Below, one piece after another: positions 8,401 to 17,185 of a stretch of DNA of 64,000 bases. A model generated the notes under the pieces. The model was not told the origin of the DNA. It saw only the letters and a program-made list of their open reading frames with translations, and did not search any database. Source of the DNA: Mesorhizobium sp. (GTDB taxonomy: Bacteria; Pseudomonadota; Alphaproteobacteria; Rhizobiales; Rhizobiaceae); NCBI GenBank assembly GCA_004017535.1, contig SAJS01000011.1:150774-214773 (forward strand), in the 5' to 3' direction. How positions within the stretch are numbered: the stretch's first letter is position 1; every line of letters starts with the position of its first letter. The translations under genes and the position numbers were made by a program.

Positions 8401-8453
8401 ATCTCCCCCCTTGAGGGGGAGATGTCCGGCAGGACAGAGAGGGGCCTTCGCGC
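8401..8453. repeat. Palindromic intergenic repeat, family C copy 2 (inverted)
   Basis: The inverted partner of 8283-8332. It has the same modules in reverse order: the hairpin ATCTCCCCCC/GGGGGAGAT, then TCCGGCAGGA, then GAGAGGGGCC and a GCGCAA end. It lies just downstream of the binding-protein stop on the minus strand, where it could stabilise the upstream mRNA or partly stop transcription. Confidence 0.7.
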
Positions 8454-8470
8454 AACCCCTCAACAATGCA

Positions 8471-9496
8471 TCAATCCGAAACCGGCGTGTTCTCGTCGAC
8501 GTCGACGCGGAAATTGCCTTCGAGGATCTCGGCCTTCTTCTTCTCGACCAGGTCCTTGACTTCCGCCGGCAGCGTCTTGTCGAACTTGTGATAGGGCGCG
8601 AGATACGAGCCGCCCTTGGCCATGCGCGAGAAATCGCCATAGTCCTGCGCGGTGAAGACGCCGGCCTTAACCAGCTTGATTGCCTGCTCGACCGTCGGAT
8701 ACATGTCCCAGACCGGGCCGGTGATGACCGTATCGGGGCCAAGGCTCGACTGGTCGGACATGTTGGAGATGGCAAGAATCTTCTTCTCGACTGCCGCCTC
8801 GATGACGCCGAAGCGCTCGGCATAGATAACGTCGACGCCCGCATCGATCTGCGCGACGGCCGCTTCCTTGGCCTTCGGCGGATCAAAGAAGGAACCTATG
8901 AAGGCGACCTTCTTCTTGACGTTCGGGTTCACCTCCTTGGCGCCGGCGAAGAAGGCGTTGACCAGCCGGTTCACTTCCGGAATGCCCATCGCCGCGACAG
9001 CGCCGACCTTGCCGGACTTCGACATCTTGCCGGCGATCATGCCGGACAGATAGGCGGGCTCATGGATCCAGTTGTCGAAGACGCCGAAATTGGGCTCGGC
9101 CGGGCCGGCGCCGGAGCCGAACAGCCAGGCCGTCTTCGGGAACTGCTTGGCGGTCTTTCGCGATTCACGCTCGGCGGCGAAGGCGTCGCCCAGCACCAGC
9201 TGGTAGCCGCCTTGAGCATATTCGCGCATCACGCGGCTGAAATCGGCGGTCTGCACCTTTTCCGACCATTTGTATTCGATGCCCAGTTCCTTCTCGGCCT
9301 TCTGCAGGGCGACATGGATCTGGTTGTCCCACGGTTCCTCGATCGGGGTGGCGAAGATCGCCGCCACCTTCAGCTTCTTGTCCTTGGCGAAAGCCGCCCC
9401 GGGCAGCACGGTCGCCGCGAGGCCGAGCGCGCCAAGTTCCAGCAGGTTGCGCCGCGACAGGCCGGCGCGGTGCGTTTTGCTACGGTCGTTTTCCAT
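8471..9496 (-). CDS. BMP-family periplasmic substrate-binding protein (Tat-exported)
   Basis: A 341-residue Bmp/PnrA-family binding protein of an ABC importer, probably for nucleosides. The N-terminus shows a twin-arginine signal (SRRNLLELGALGLAATVLPG, residues 14-33) rather than a lipobox, so a folded soluble periplasmic protein is expected. Recognisable family segments include VAAIFATPIEEPWDNQIH at the mature N-terminus, YQLVLGDAFA, IAGKMSKSGKVGAVAAMGIP and GVDVIYAERFG. It is the first gene of the operon with the ATPase and two permeases, and is separated from them by an inverted repeat pair. The start ATG 9496 has only a weak ribosome binding site. Confidence 0.9.
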   Translation of the reverse strand: MENDRSKTHRAGLSRRNLLELGALGLAATVLPGAAFAKDKKLKVAAIFATPIEEPWDNQIHVALQKAEKELGIEYKWSEKVQTADFSRVMREYAQGGYQLVLGDAFAAERESRKTAKQFPKTAWLFGSGAGPAEPNFGVFDNWIHEPAYLSGMIAGKMSKSGKVGAVAAMGIPEVNRLVNAFFAGAKEVNPNVKKKVAFIGSFFDPPKAKEAAVAQIDAGVDVIYAERFGVIEAAVEKKILAISNMSDQSSLGPDTVITGPVWDMYPTVEQAIKLVKAGVFTAQDYGDFSRMAKGGSYLAPYHKFDKTLPAEVKDLVEKKKAEILEGNFRVDVDENTPVSD

Positions 9497-9619
9497 TGAA
9501 GTGCCCCTCTGTTCGACAGCCGTGTCGAGCCGGCCGTTCCAAAAATGTCAGACGCTCAGGACTATGGAACGGCGCCTGAGATTTGTCCACATGGTCAAAT
9601 TTGGCGTGTCGCCTCCGCG

Positions 9620-9814
9620 TTCGTCATCCAGGGGCGGAGCAACGAGCGTAGCGACGCAGCGCAGACCCGAGGATCCATGCCGGAATATCGGAGCGCCCCA
9701 ACAGCGCAGAACGAGCGATTCTGCGCTGCCCCTTATTCTGCGCCGCCGCGTTCGCCGTTGATGTAACGGCATGGATTCCAGGGTCTACGCTTCGCTTCGC
9801 CCTGGAATGACGAA
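9620..9814. repeat. Long inverted-repeat element, family B copy 1
   Basis: A ~195-bp element with ends TTCGTCATCCAGGG and CCCTGGAATGACGAA, and internal arms around GACCCGAGGATCCATGCC and GGCATGGATTCCAGGGTC. It fills the 319-nt gap between the binding-protein gene and the hydratase/dehydrogenase gene, and ends right at the latter's stop codon. It has no coding capacity. A related copy is at 43422-43608. MITE-like in architecture; no target duplication identified. Confidence 0.75.
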
Positions 9815-9815
9815 G

Positions 9816-11891
<2,076 letters not shown>

Positions 11892-11989
11892 GCGGAACCT
11901 CCCGAGACCGGCTGCAATCGCGCAAGGGTTTAATGGGCGACGCGGCGAATGGGAACCCAGTCCGGCGTTGGCCTAATGGTTGCCGGCCT

Positions 11990-12580
11990 CTAATTATCCA
12001 CCCGGCCGAAGGGCGGCACGTCGCCGATCACTTCGCGCTTGTCCTTGCCGCAGACGAAGGTCTTGGCTTTCTCATCCGCCAGCTTGCGCGCCTGATCGTT
12101 GGCCTGCGGATTGCCGGTCGCCAGAATCAGGCCGACGGTGCAGCCCAGATGCTCTTCCGGTTGCGCGACCTTGGCGACGACCAGCACGTCGGTCGACTTC
12201 TTTTCGTCCTCCGGGTTGCTGACCGAGCGGCGATGGATGGCGGCGAAGGGGATGGCGATGTCGCCATTGGTCTCGATGCGCCATTCCACCTTCGGGCCGG
12301 AGCCGTTGAAGGCAGTGAAGCTCTCCCAGACCGCGGTCATGTCGTCCGACGGAAAGCCGTAATAGACGGATTCGCGCGCGTCGTCGTAGCCGATCAGCAC
12401 CGGGTAGCCGCGATAGCCCGAGCAGACGAGGCTCGCCCAGTCGCCGTCGCCTTCCGCGGCCTGGGCATAGGTCACGCAGTCCTTCTCCGAATCGAGATCG
12501 GTGTAGGCGCTGGAGATGTCGCCGGCCTGGGCCGCCTGGCAGAAAGGGGCGAGGGCAAGCGGGATCAGAAGGGCACGCAT
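11990..12580 (-). CDS. Exported protein of unknown function
   Basis: I do not recognise this family. From ATG 12580 it encodes 196 residues with a short signal peptide (MRALLIPLALAPFCQAAQA). The mature part contains four cysteines (in KDCVTYA, LVCSGYRG, LGCTVGL and FVCGKDK) that could form two disulfides, which fits a periplasmic protein. A longer form could start at TTG 12589, but the ATG has a GGAG at a plausible distance. It lies between the beta-oxidation enzyme and the TetR gene on the same strand, with separate spacing on both sides, so co-transcription is possible but not shown. Confidence 0.6.
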   Translation of the reverse strand: MRALLIPLALAPFCQAAQAGDISSAYTDLDSEKDCVTYAQAAEGDGDWASLVCSGYRGYPVLIGYDDARESVYYGFPSDDMTAVWESFTAFNGSGPKVEWRIETNGDIAIPFAAIHRRSVSNPEDEKKSTDVLVVAKVAQPEEHLGCTVGLILATGNPQANDQARKLADEKAKTFVCGKDKREVIGDVPPFGRVDN

Positions 12581-12625
12581 CGATGGCAACTCCGCTTCGA
12601 GTTGCCGGAAGCGTACCGCCGTCTG

Positions 12626-13234
12626 CTATTTCTTCAAGCTGGCTTCGATCAAGAGGTCGGCGTTGCGAGCGACCGACGCCGCCGGTCCGCCACGGCCGAA
12701 AAGCTGGCCGCTGATATAGGCGCCTTCGATGAGGAGCAGCAGCCCATCGCCCAGCGTGTCGGAATCGCCGGCGCCCATCGCGGCGGCCATGGCGCGCAGG
12801 CGCCGGCGCAATTCCTGCTTGTTGTTTTCGCTGACGATGCGCGCCGGGTGGCCGCGCTCAGGATATTCCACAGCGGCGTTGGTCATGCCGCAGCCGCGAT
12901 AATCCGCCTTTTGCGTGCGTTTGCCGACACGCGTCAGGAAAGCGATGATCTGGGCGCGCGGATCGCCCGGATGCGCGTCGACGGCCTCGTCGAAGCGCTC
13001 CCAGAATTCGAGGTCGTATTTGCGCAGATAGGAGGCGGCAAGCTCGTCCTTGGAAGGGAAGCTGCGGTAGAGGCTCGGCTTGGTGACGCCGGCGCGCTTG
13101 ACGATCTCGTCAACGCCGATCGCCCTGATGCCCTCACGATAAAAAAGGTCGCGCGCCACGTCCAGGATCTTGTCCGCCGCCTTCGGGGGAGGAGCCACGC
13201 TCAACGACGCATCAAATTTATTGTCCGATGACAT
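12626..13234 (-). CDS. TetR-family transcriptional regulator
   Basis: A 202-residue TetR/AcrR-type repressor. The helix-turn-helix segment is at about residues 20-65: ADKILDVARDLFYREGI, then VDEIVKRAGVTKPSLYRSFP, then SKDELAASYLRKY. The C-terminal ligand domain is generic for the family. It is transcribed divergently from an MFS transporter with 78 nt between the start codons. That gap holds two near-identical palindromic operator candidates, so it very likely represses itself and the transporter and is released by a transported compound. The start is ATG 13234; the frame is open far upstream only as a shadow of the transporter gene. Confidence 0.88.
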   Translation of the reverse strand: MSSDNKFDASLSVAPPPKAADKILDVARDLFYREGIRAIGVDEIVKRAGVTKPSLYRSFPSKDELAASYLRKYDLEFWERFDEAVDAHPGDPRAQIIAFLTRVGKRTQKADYRGCGMTNAAVEYPERGHPARIVSENNKQELRRRLRAMAAAMGAGDSDTLGDGLLLLIEGAYISGQLFGRGGPAASVARNADLLIEASLKK

Positions 13235-13247
13235 GCAAACAACTCGC

Positions 13248-13277
13248 TTGACAATGTTACTGACCGGTACGTATGTA
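13248..13277 (+). promoter_or_regulatory. Promoter candidate for the MFS transporter
   Basis: TTGACA at 13248-13253 and TATGTA at 13272-13277 are spaced by 18 nt on the plus strand. Operator copy 1 (13258-13273) occupies the spacer, so a bound repressor would block polymerase. Confidence 0.5.
13258..13273. promoter_or_regulatory. TetR operator candidate, copy 1
   Basis: TACTGACCGGTACGTA is a palindrome of the form TAC-NN-ACCGGT-NN-GTA. It is repeated at 13295-13310 in inverted orientation with 14 of 16 bases identical. Location in the divergent TetR/MFS promoter region supports an operator role. Confidence 0.65.
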
Positions 13278-13294
13278 GGCCGACGCCCCATTGC

Positions 13295-13310
13295 AACGTA
13301 CCGGTTAGTA
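13295..13310. promoter_or_regulatory. TetR operator candidate, copy 2
   Basis: AACGTACCGGTTAGTA has the same ACCGGT core as copy 1 (its complement reads TACTAACCGGTACGTT). It ends 2 nt before the transporter ATG at 13313, so binding here would cover the translation start region. The centre-to-centre distance to copy 1 is 37 bp, about three and a half helical turns. Confidence 0.6.
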
Positions 13311-13312
13311 AC

Positions 13313-14596
13313 ATGATAGCTCAATCCCGTCCGTTTGGCCAGCGCTACGCCTTCGTCGTCGTCGCCGTCATTTTCTTCTGCCTGCTTATCGCAGCCGGGC
13401 TTCGCTCGGCGCCCTCGGTGATGATGGTGCCGCTGGAAGAAAGCTTCGGCTGGCGCCGCGACGTGACCTCCTGGGCGGCCAGCATCGGTATCCTGCTCTA
13501 TGGGCTGACCGGTCCGTTCGCGGCGGCGCTGATGGAGCGCATCGGGCTGCGCCGCACGCTGCTCGGATCGCTGGCGGTGATGTCGGGATCGACCGCGCTC
13601 AGCCTGTTGATGACGGAGCCCTGGCATCTTTTCCTGACCTGGGGTGTGCTTTCCGGCATCGGCTCCGGCGCGGTGGCGAGCGTGCTCGGCGCTACCATCG
13701 TCAACCGCTGGTTCAAGACCAATCGCGGTCTGATGATGGGCCTGATGTCGGCCTCTAGCGCCACCGGCATGCTGGTGTTCCTGCCGGTGATCGCCTCGCT
13801 GGCGCAGAGCGGCGGCTGGAAGCCGGTGGCGATTGCGGTGGCGCTTGCCACTGCCGCGCTGATCCCGTTCGTCTTCCTGCTGGTGCCCGAGCGTCCCGCC
13901 TCGATCGGCCAGGTGCGCTACGGCGCCGATGCCGATGACGTGCCGCCGGTGTCGCCCGCATCGCAAGGCAATTTCCTGGCGCATACGCTGAACACGCTGC
14001 GCCGCGCCGCCGGCACACGGGTGTTCTGGTATCTCTTCGCCACCTTCTTCGTCTGCGGCTTTACCACTAACGGCCTCGTCGGCACGCACCTCATCGCGTT
14101 TTGCGGCGACATGGGCATCGGCGAGGTGCAGGCGGCCGGGCTCTTGTCGATGATGGGGATTTTCGACCTGATCGGCACGACTTTGTCCGGCTGGCTCACC
14201 GACCGCTTCGATCCGCGCAAGCTGCTCGGCGTATATTACGCGGTGCGCGGCCTGTCGCTGATCTATTTGCCCTATTCCGGCTTCTCGGCGACCAGCCTGA
14301 TCATCTTCGCCGTGCTCTACGGGCTCGACTGGATCGCCACCGTGCCGCCGACGCTCAGGCTCGCCAACGAAGCCTTCGGCGACCGTAGCGGGCCGATCGT
14401 GTTCGGCTGGATCGTCGCCGGCCACCAGGTGGGCGCCGCGGCGGCTGCAGCCTTCGGCGGCACGATGCGCGAGTTGCAGGGCAATTACGAACTGGCCTTC
14501 CTGATCGCCGGCATGACGGGCATCGCGGCGGCTTGTATCTCGCTGCTGATCAATACCGCCAAGCCGGCGTTCGAGCCGGAGCCGCAGGCGGCCTGA
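13313..14596 (+). CDS. MFS transporter under TetR control
   Basis: A 427-residue major facilitator with about 12 hydrophobic segments. The N-terminal region FGWRRDVTSWAASIGILLYG and the loop MERIGLRRTLLG correspond to the motif-A region of OFA/monocarboxylate-type carriers. A mid-loop separates the two halves, and the second copy of the loop motif is LTDRFDPRKLLG. The pairing with a divergent TetR regulator suggests inducible export or uptake of a small molecule; the substrate is unknown. The start ATG 13313 lies directly after operator copy 2. Confidence 0.85.
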   Translation: MIAQSRPFGQRYAFVVVAVIFFCLLIAAGLRSAPSVMMVPLEESFGWRRDVTSWAASIGILLYGLTGPFAAALMERIGLRRTLLGSLAVMSGSTALSLLMTEPWHLFLTWGVLSGIGSGAVASVLGATIVNRWFKTNRGLMMGLMSASSATGMLVFLPVIASLAQSGGWKPVAIAVALATAALIPFVFLLVPERPASIGQVRYGADADDVPPVSPASQGNFLAHTLNTLRRAAGTRVFWYLFATFFVCGFTTNGLVGTHLIAFCGDMGIGEVQAAGLLSMMGIFDLIGTTLSGWLTDRFDPRKLLGVYYAVRGLSLIYLPYSGFSATSLIIFAVLYGLDWIATVPPTLRLANEAFGDRSGPIVFGWIVAGHQVGAAAAAAFGGTMRELQGNYELAFLIAGMTGIAAACISLLINTAKPAFEPEPQAA

Positions 14597-14763
14597 GGCA
14601 TGTCGATATTCGGGTGAGGCCGGCCTGCAAACGGCAATCTCCTGCGCTTCCGGTGCTCACGTACTTTGAGTACGCTCCGCTCCGGTTCTCGGAGAGGGCC
14701 TTGTTTGGTCGCTTTGCGCCCGTCTTCGACTCCGGCTCGTCCTGACCCGAATCTCGACACGCC
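14597..14763. repeat. Family A intergenic element, copy A1
   Basis: A 167-bp element with imperfect terminal inverted repeats (GGCATGTCGATATTCGGGT and, on the other strand at the far end, GGCGTGTCGAGATTCGGGT). The central hairpin reads CTCACGTAC...GTACGCTCC, flanked by CGCTTCCGG and CTCCGGTTCTC. It starts immediately after the MFS stop codon and, with about 50 nt more and a Pho-box-like site, fills the gap to phoD. It is the longest copy, with additional sequence right of the hairpin. Confidence 0.8.
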
Positions 14764-14814
14764 TCCCGGCATCGGCTCCGCCTTCTCCACAAGGGGGAGA
14801 AGGAGAAGAGTGCA

Positions 14815-14832
14815 CTGTTATCAAAACTTCAT
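14815..14832 (+). promoter_or_regulatory. Pho-box-like site upstream of phoD
   Basis: CTGTTATCAAAACTTCAT compares with the PhoB consensus of two CTGTCAT half-sites separated by 4 nt: the first half matches 6 of 7 and the second 4 of 7. It lies about 70 nt upstream of the phosphodiesterase start, where phosphate control would be expected. Confidence 0.4.
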
Positions 14833-14903
14833 GGTTCCGAGACACGCCTGAAACATTGAGGCGAGAGCTTGGCGGTCCCGTTTAAAGCCATCCGGAGACA
14901 GCC

Positions 14904-16478
14904 ATGAACAAGCTTTCCCTCACCCGCCGCGCTTTCGTCACCTCGGCCAGCGCCTTTGGCCTTGTCGGCGCCTCCGGTCTGGCGCTGCCCTATTATTCCC
15001 GCGCCAGCCAGCGCCCGTCCTTCACGCATGGCGTGCAGTCCGGCGACGTCGATGCCACGTCGGGCATGGTCTGGACCCGCACCGACCGCCCGGCGCGCGT
15101 CATGTATGAAGTGTCGACGACCGAAAGTTTTACAAACGCCACAAGGCTGGCGCCGCTCGATACCTCGCCGGCCAGCGACTACACGGTGAAGCGGCTGCTC
15201 ACCGATCTCGCCTCCGACCAGGACATCTTCTACCGCATGATCGCGGCCGACCTTTCCGACATCAACGCCATCTCCGAGCCGATCGTCGGCCGCTTCCGCA
15301 CCGCGCCGTCCTCGAAGCGCGACGTGCGCTTCGCCTGGTCGGGCGACACGGCCGGCCAGGGCTGGGGCATCGACGAGACCGGCATGAAGACCTATTCGAC
15401 CATCGCCAAGCACACGCCAGACTTCTTCCTGCATTCGGGCGACACGATCTATGCCGACGGCGCCATGAAGGACGAGGTCGACCTGCCCGGTGGCGGCAAG
15501 TGGAAGAACGTCGTCATGCTCGATGGCAAGCGCAAGGTCGCCGAGACGCTGGACGAATATCGCGACCAGTGGAAATACAACATGATGGACAAGCATGTGC
15601 TTGCCCTCTCCGCCATCTGCCCGACCTTCTACCAGTGGGACGACCACGAGGTGCTGAACAACTGGTCGGACTCGAAGGACCTCAGCAAGGACGACCGCTA
15701 CAAGGAAAAGTCGATCCATGTGCTGGCGGCGCGGGCGGCGCGCGCCTTCCATGAGATGACCACCATCCGCTACGAGCCGTCGGAGCCGGGCCGCGTCTAC
15801 CGAAAGATCTCGCATGGGCCGCTGCTGGATGTCTTCTTCCTCGACATGCGCTCCTATCGCGGCCCGAACGGCGCCAATCTGGATGAAACGCTGACGCCGA
15901 AGTCGCGCATGATCGGCGAAGAGCAGTCCAAGTGGCTGAAGCGCGAACTGGCGAACTCCAAGGCGACCTGGAAGGTCATCGCCGCCGACATGCCGCTCAG
16001 CCTCGTCGTCTGGGACGACGCGGCGAAGAAGGCCGGCTTCGAGGCCGTCAGCAACAACGACAACGGCAAGCCGAAGGGGCGCGAGCTCGAATTCGCCGAT
16101 GTGCTGCGCTTCATCAAGACTGCCGGCATCACCAACACGGTGTGGCTCACCGCCGACGTGCACTACACGGCGGCGCATTACTACAACCCCGACAAGGCGC
16201 AGTTCCAGGATTTCAATCCGTTCTGGGAATTCGTCTCCGGCCCGATCCATGCAGGCACCTTCGGCCCCAACGACCTCGACATGACCTTCGGGCCGGAGCT
16301 GAAATTCATCAAGGCTCCGACCGCCGAGCAGGGCCAGAACCTGCCGCCGTCGGCAGGCCTACAGTTCTTCGGGCTGGTCGATATTTCGGGTGCAACCGAG
16401 CAGCTCACGGTGCGGCTGATGGATCGCGACGACAACGAGCTTTACAAGGTCACGCTGGACCCCGTGCGGTCGGCTTAG
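14904..16478 (+). CDS. phoD: PhoD-type alkaline phosphatase/phosphodiesterase (Tat-exported)
   Basis: A 524-residue PhoD-family enzyme. The N-terminus has a twin-arginine signal (LTRRAFVTSASAFGLVGASG). A PhoD N-terminal beta domain follows (FTHGVQSGDVDATSGMVWTR), then the metallophosphatase domain with metal-ligand motifs SGDT, HSGDTIYAD, WDDHEVLNNW and, near the C-terminus, TADVHYTAAHYY. PhoD enzymes are periplasmic or secreted Ca/Fe phosphatases that release phosphate from organic esters. The start ATG 14904 follows CGGAGACAGCC. It is monocistronic, flanked on both sides by family A repeats, and has a Pho-box-like site upstream. Confidence 0.9.
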   Translation: MNKLSLTRRAFVTSASAFGLVGASGLALPYYSRASQRPSFTHGVQSGDVDATSGMVWTRTDRPARVMYEVSTTESFTNATRLAPLDTSPASDYTVKRLLTDLASDQDIFYRMIAADLSDINAISEPIVGRFRTAPSSKRDVRFAWSGDTAGQGWGIDETGMKTYSTIAKHTPDFFLHSGDTIYADGAMKDEVDLPGGGKWKNVVMLDGKRKVAETLDEYRDQWKYNMMDKHVLALSAICPTFYQWDDHEVLNNWSDSKDLSKDDRYKEKSIHVLAARAARAFHEMTTIRYEPSEPGRVYRKISHGPLLDVFFLDMRSYRGPNGANLDETLTPKSRMIGEEQSKWLKRELANSKATWKVIAADMPLSLVVWDDAAKKAGFEAVSNNDNGKPKGRELEFADVLRFIKTAGITNTVWLTADVHYTAAHYYNPDKAQFQDFNPFWEFVSGPIHAGTFGPNDLDMTFGPELKFIKAPTAEQGQNLPPSAGLQFFGLVDISGATEQLTVRLMDRDDNELYKVTLDPVRSA

Positions 16479-16618
16479 GCTGCATTAATATTCAGGTGAT
16501 GCCGGCCTGCGAACGCTGGTTTCCTGCGCTTCCGGTGCTCACGTACTTCAAGTACGCTCCGCTCCGGTTCTCGGCAACCAGCGTTCTCGGCTCGGCCAGA
16601 CCTGAATCTCAACGCACC
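16479..16618. repeat. Family A intergenic element, copy A2
   Basis: About 140 bp, starting directly at the phoD stop. The end repeats are AATATTCAGGTG and GACCTGAATCTC. The central hairpin is CTCACGTACTTCAAGTACGCT between CGCTTCCGG and CTCCGGTTCTC, and the arms CGCTGGTT/AACCAGCG extend it. It shares the layout of A1 and A4. Confidence 0.8.
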
Positions 16619-16702
16619 TGGGCCAGCATTCCGCGTCGATACATGCCGTCACGTTAAACGCCGTGGCCATCCAGAAGTTAATTCGGAATGCGATGAAGGG
16701 CG

Positions 16703-16990
16703 TTAGTCCGGATAACAAGCGCGCGGAATGTTCGGCCAAACCGCGGTGTCGCAGTTGGCATCCTTCTGGCGCTGCTTGAAGGCGGCGCTGACCGGGCCGG
16801 TGACGATCGGGTCGACGCCGTCAGGGGCATCGGCGAACATCTGCTGCGCCGTTTGGTCATCGGGCGGCGAGATCGGATCGGCTTGCCTGAGCGCAGCCGC
16901 CGATTGCGCGGCGCCCCCTGCAACGAGCAGACCAAACGCCGCCCACGCGAAAACCGGACGCAATCTGGACATCTGATCGGTCATGAACAT
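16703..16990 (-). CDS. Small exported protein with paired cysteines
   Basis: A short exported protein of 95 residues (93 from the alternative ATG at 16984). It has a signal peptide (RPVFAWAAFGLLVAGGAAQS), a Pro/Asp-rich middle, and the C-terminal motif NCDTAVWPNIPRACYPD, whose two cysteines could pair. I recall this type of CDxxxWPxIPxxC tail from small conserved rhizobial secreted proteins, but no function is known to me. Neither start has a convincing ribosome binding site. It is divergent from typA, and the gap between them holds a perfect 16-bp palindrome. Confidence 0.6.
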   Translation of the reverse strand: MFMTDQMSRLRPVFAWAAFGLLVAGGAAQSAAALRQADPISPPDDQTAQQMFADAPDGVDPIVTGPVSAAFKQRQKDANCDTAVWPNIPRACYPD

Positions 16991-17091
16991 CGAACTGCCC
17001 GGCCCCTCAAAGGTTCCGCCTTGGTTAACAGAATCATTTCACACCAAGACGTTTAAGAATCAGTGACCATTATTTGGGGTTGGGCCTCCCC

Positions 17092-17107
17092 TTTCGCAAT
17101 TGCGAAA
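17092..17107. promoter_or_regulatory. Perfect 16-bp palindrome upstream of typA
   Basis: TTTCGCAATTGCGAAA is a perfect palindrome in the divergent promoter region, 78 nt before the typA start. A -10-like TTGTATGAG lies just downstream (17112-17120). It is AT-richer than its surroundings and looks like an operator; the cognate regulator is unknown. Confidence 0.45.
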
Positions 17108-17185
17108 AACCTTGTATGAGCCGCGCAACCGAAAAAGGCGGCGCTTGTGAAGCCTGCTGCCTGCAACGTTCCCGAGACCAGAAAA

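Noticed and set aside
11933-13231. A 432-codon plus-strand frame opposite the exported protein and TetR genes
   Set aside because: Antisense shadow with Arg/Gly/Ala-biased composition; the minus-strand genes have a signal peptide and a helix-turn-helix.
12626-14425. A long fused frame extending the TetR gene back through the MFS gene
   Set aside because: The TetR protein starts at 13234; the upstream codons are antisense to the transporter and read as low-complexity His/Arg/Gln sequence.
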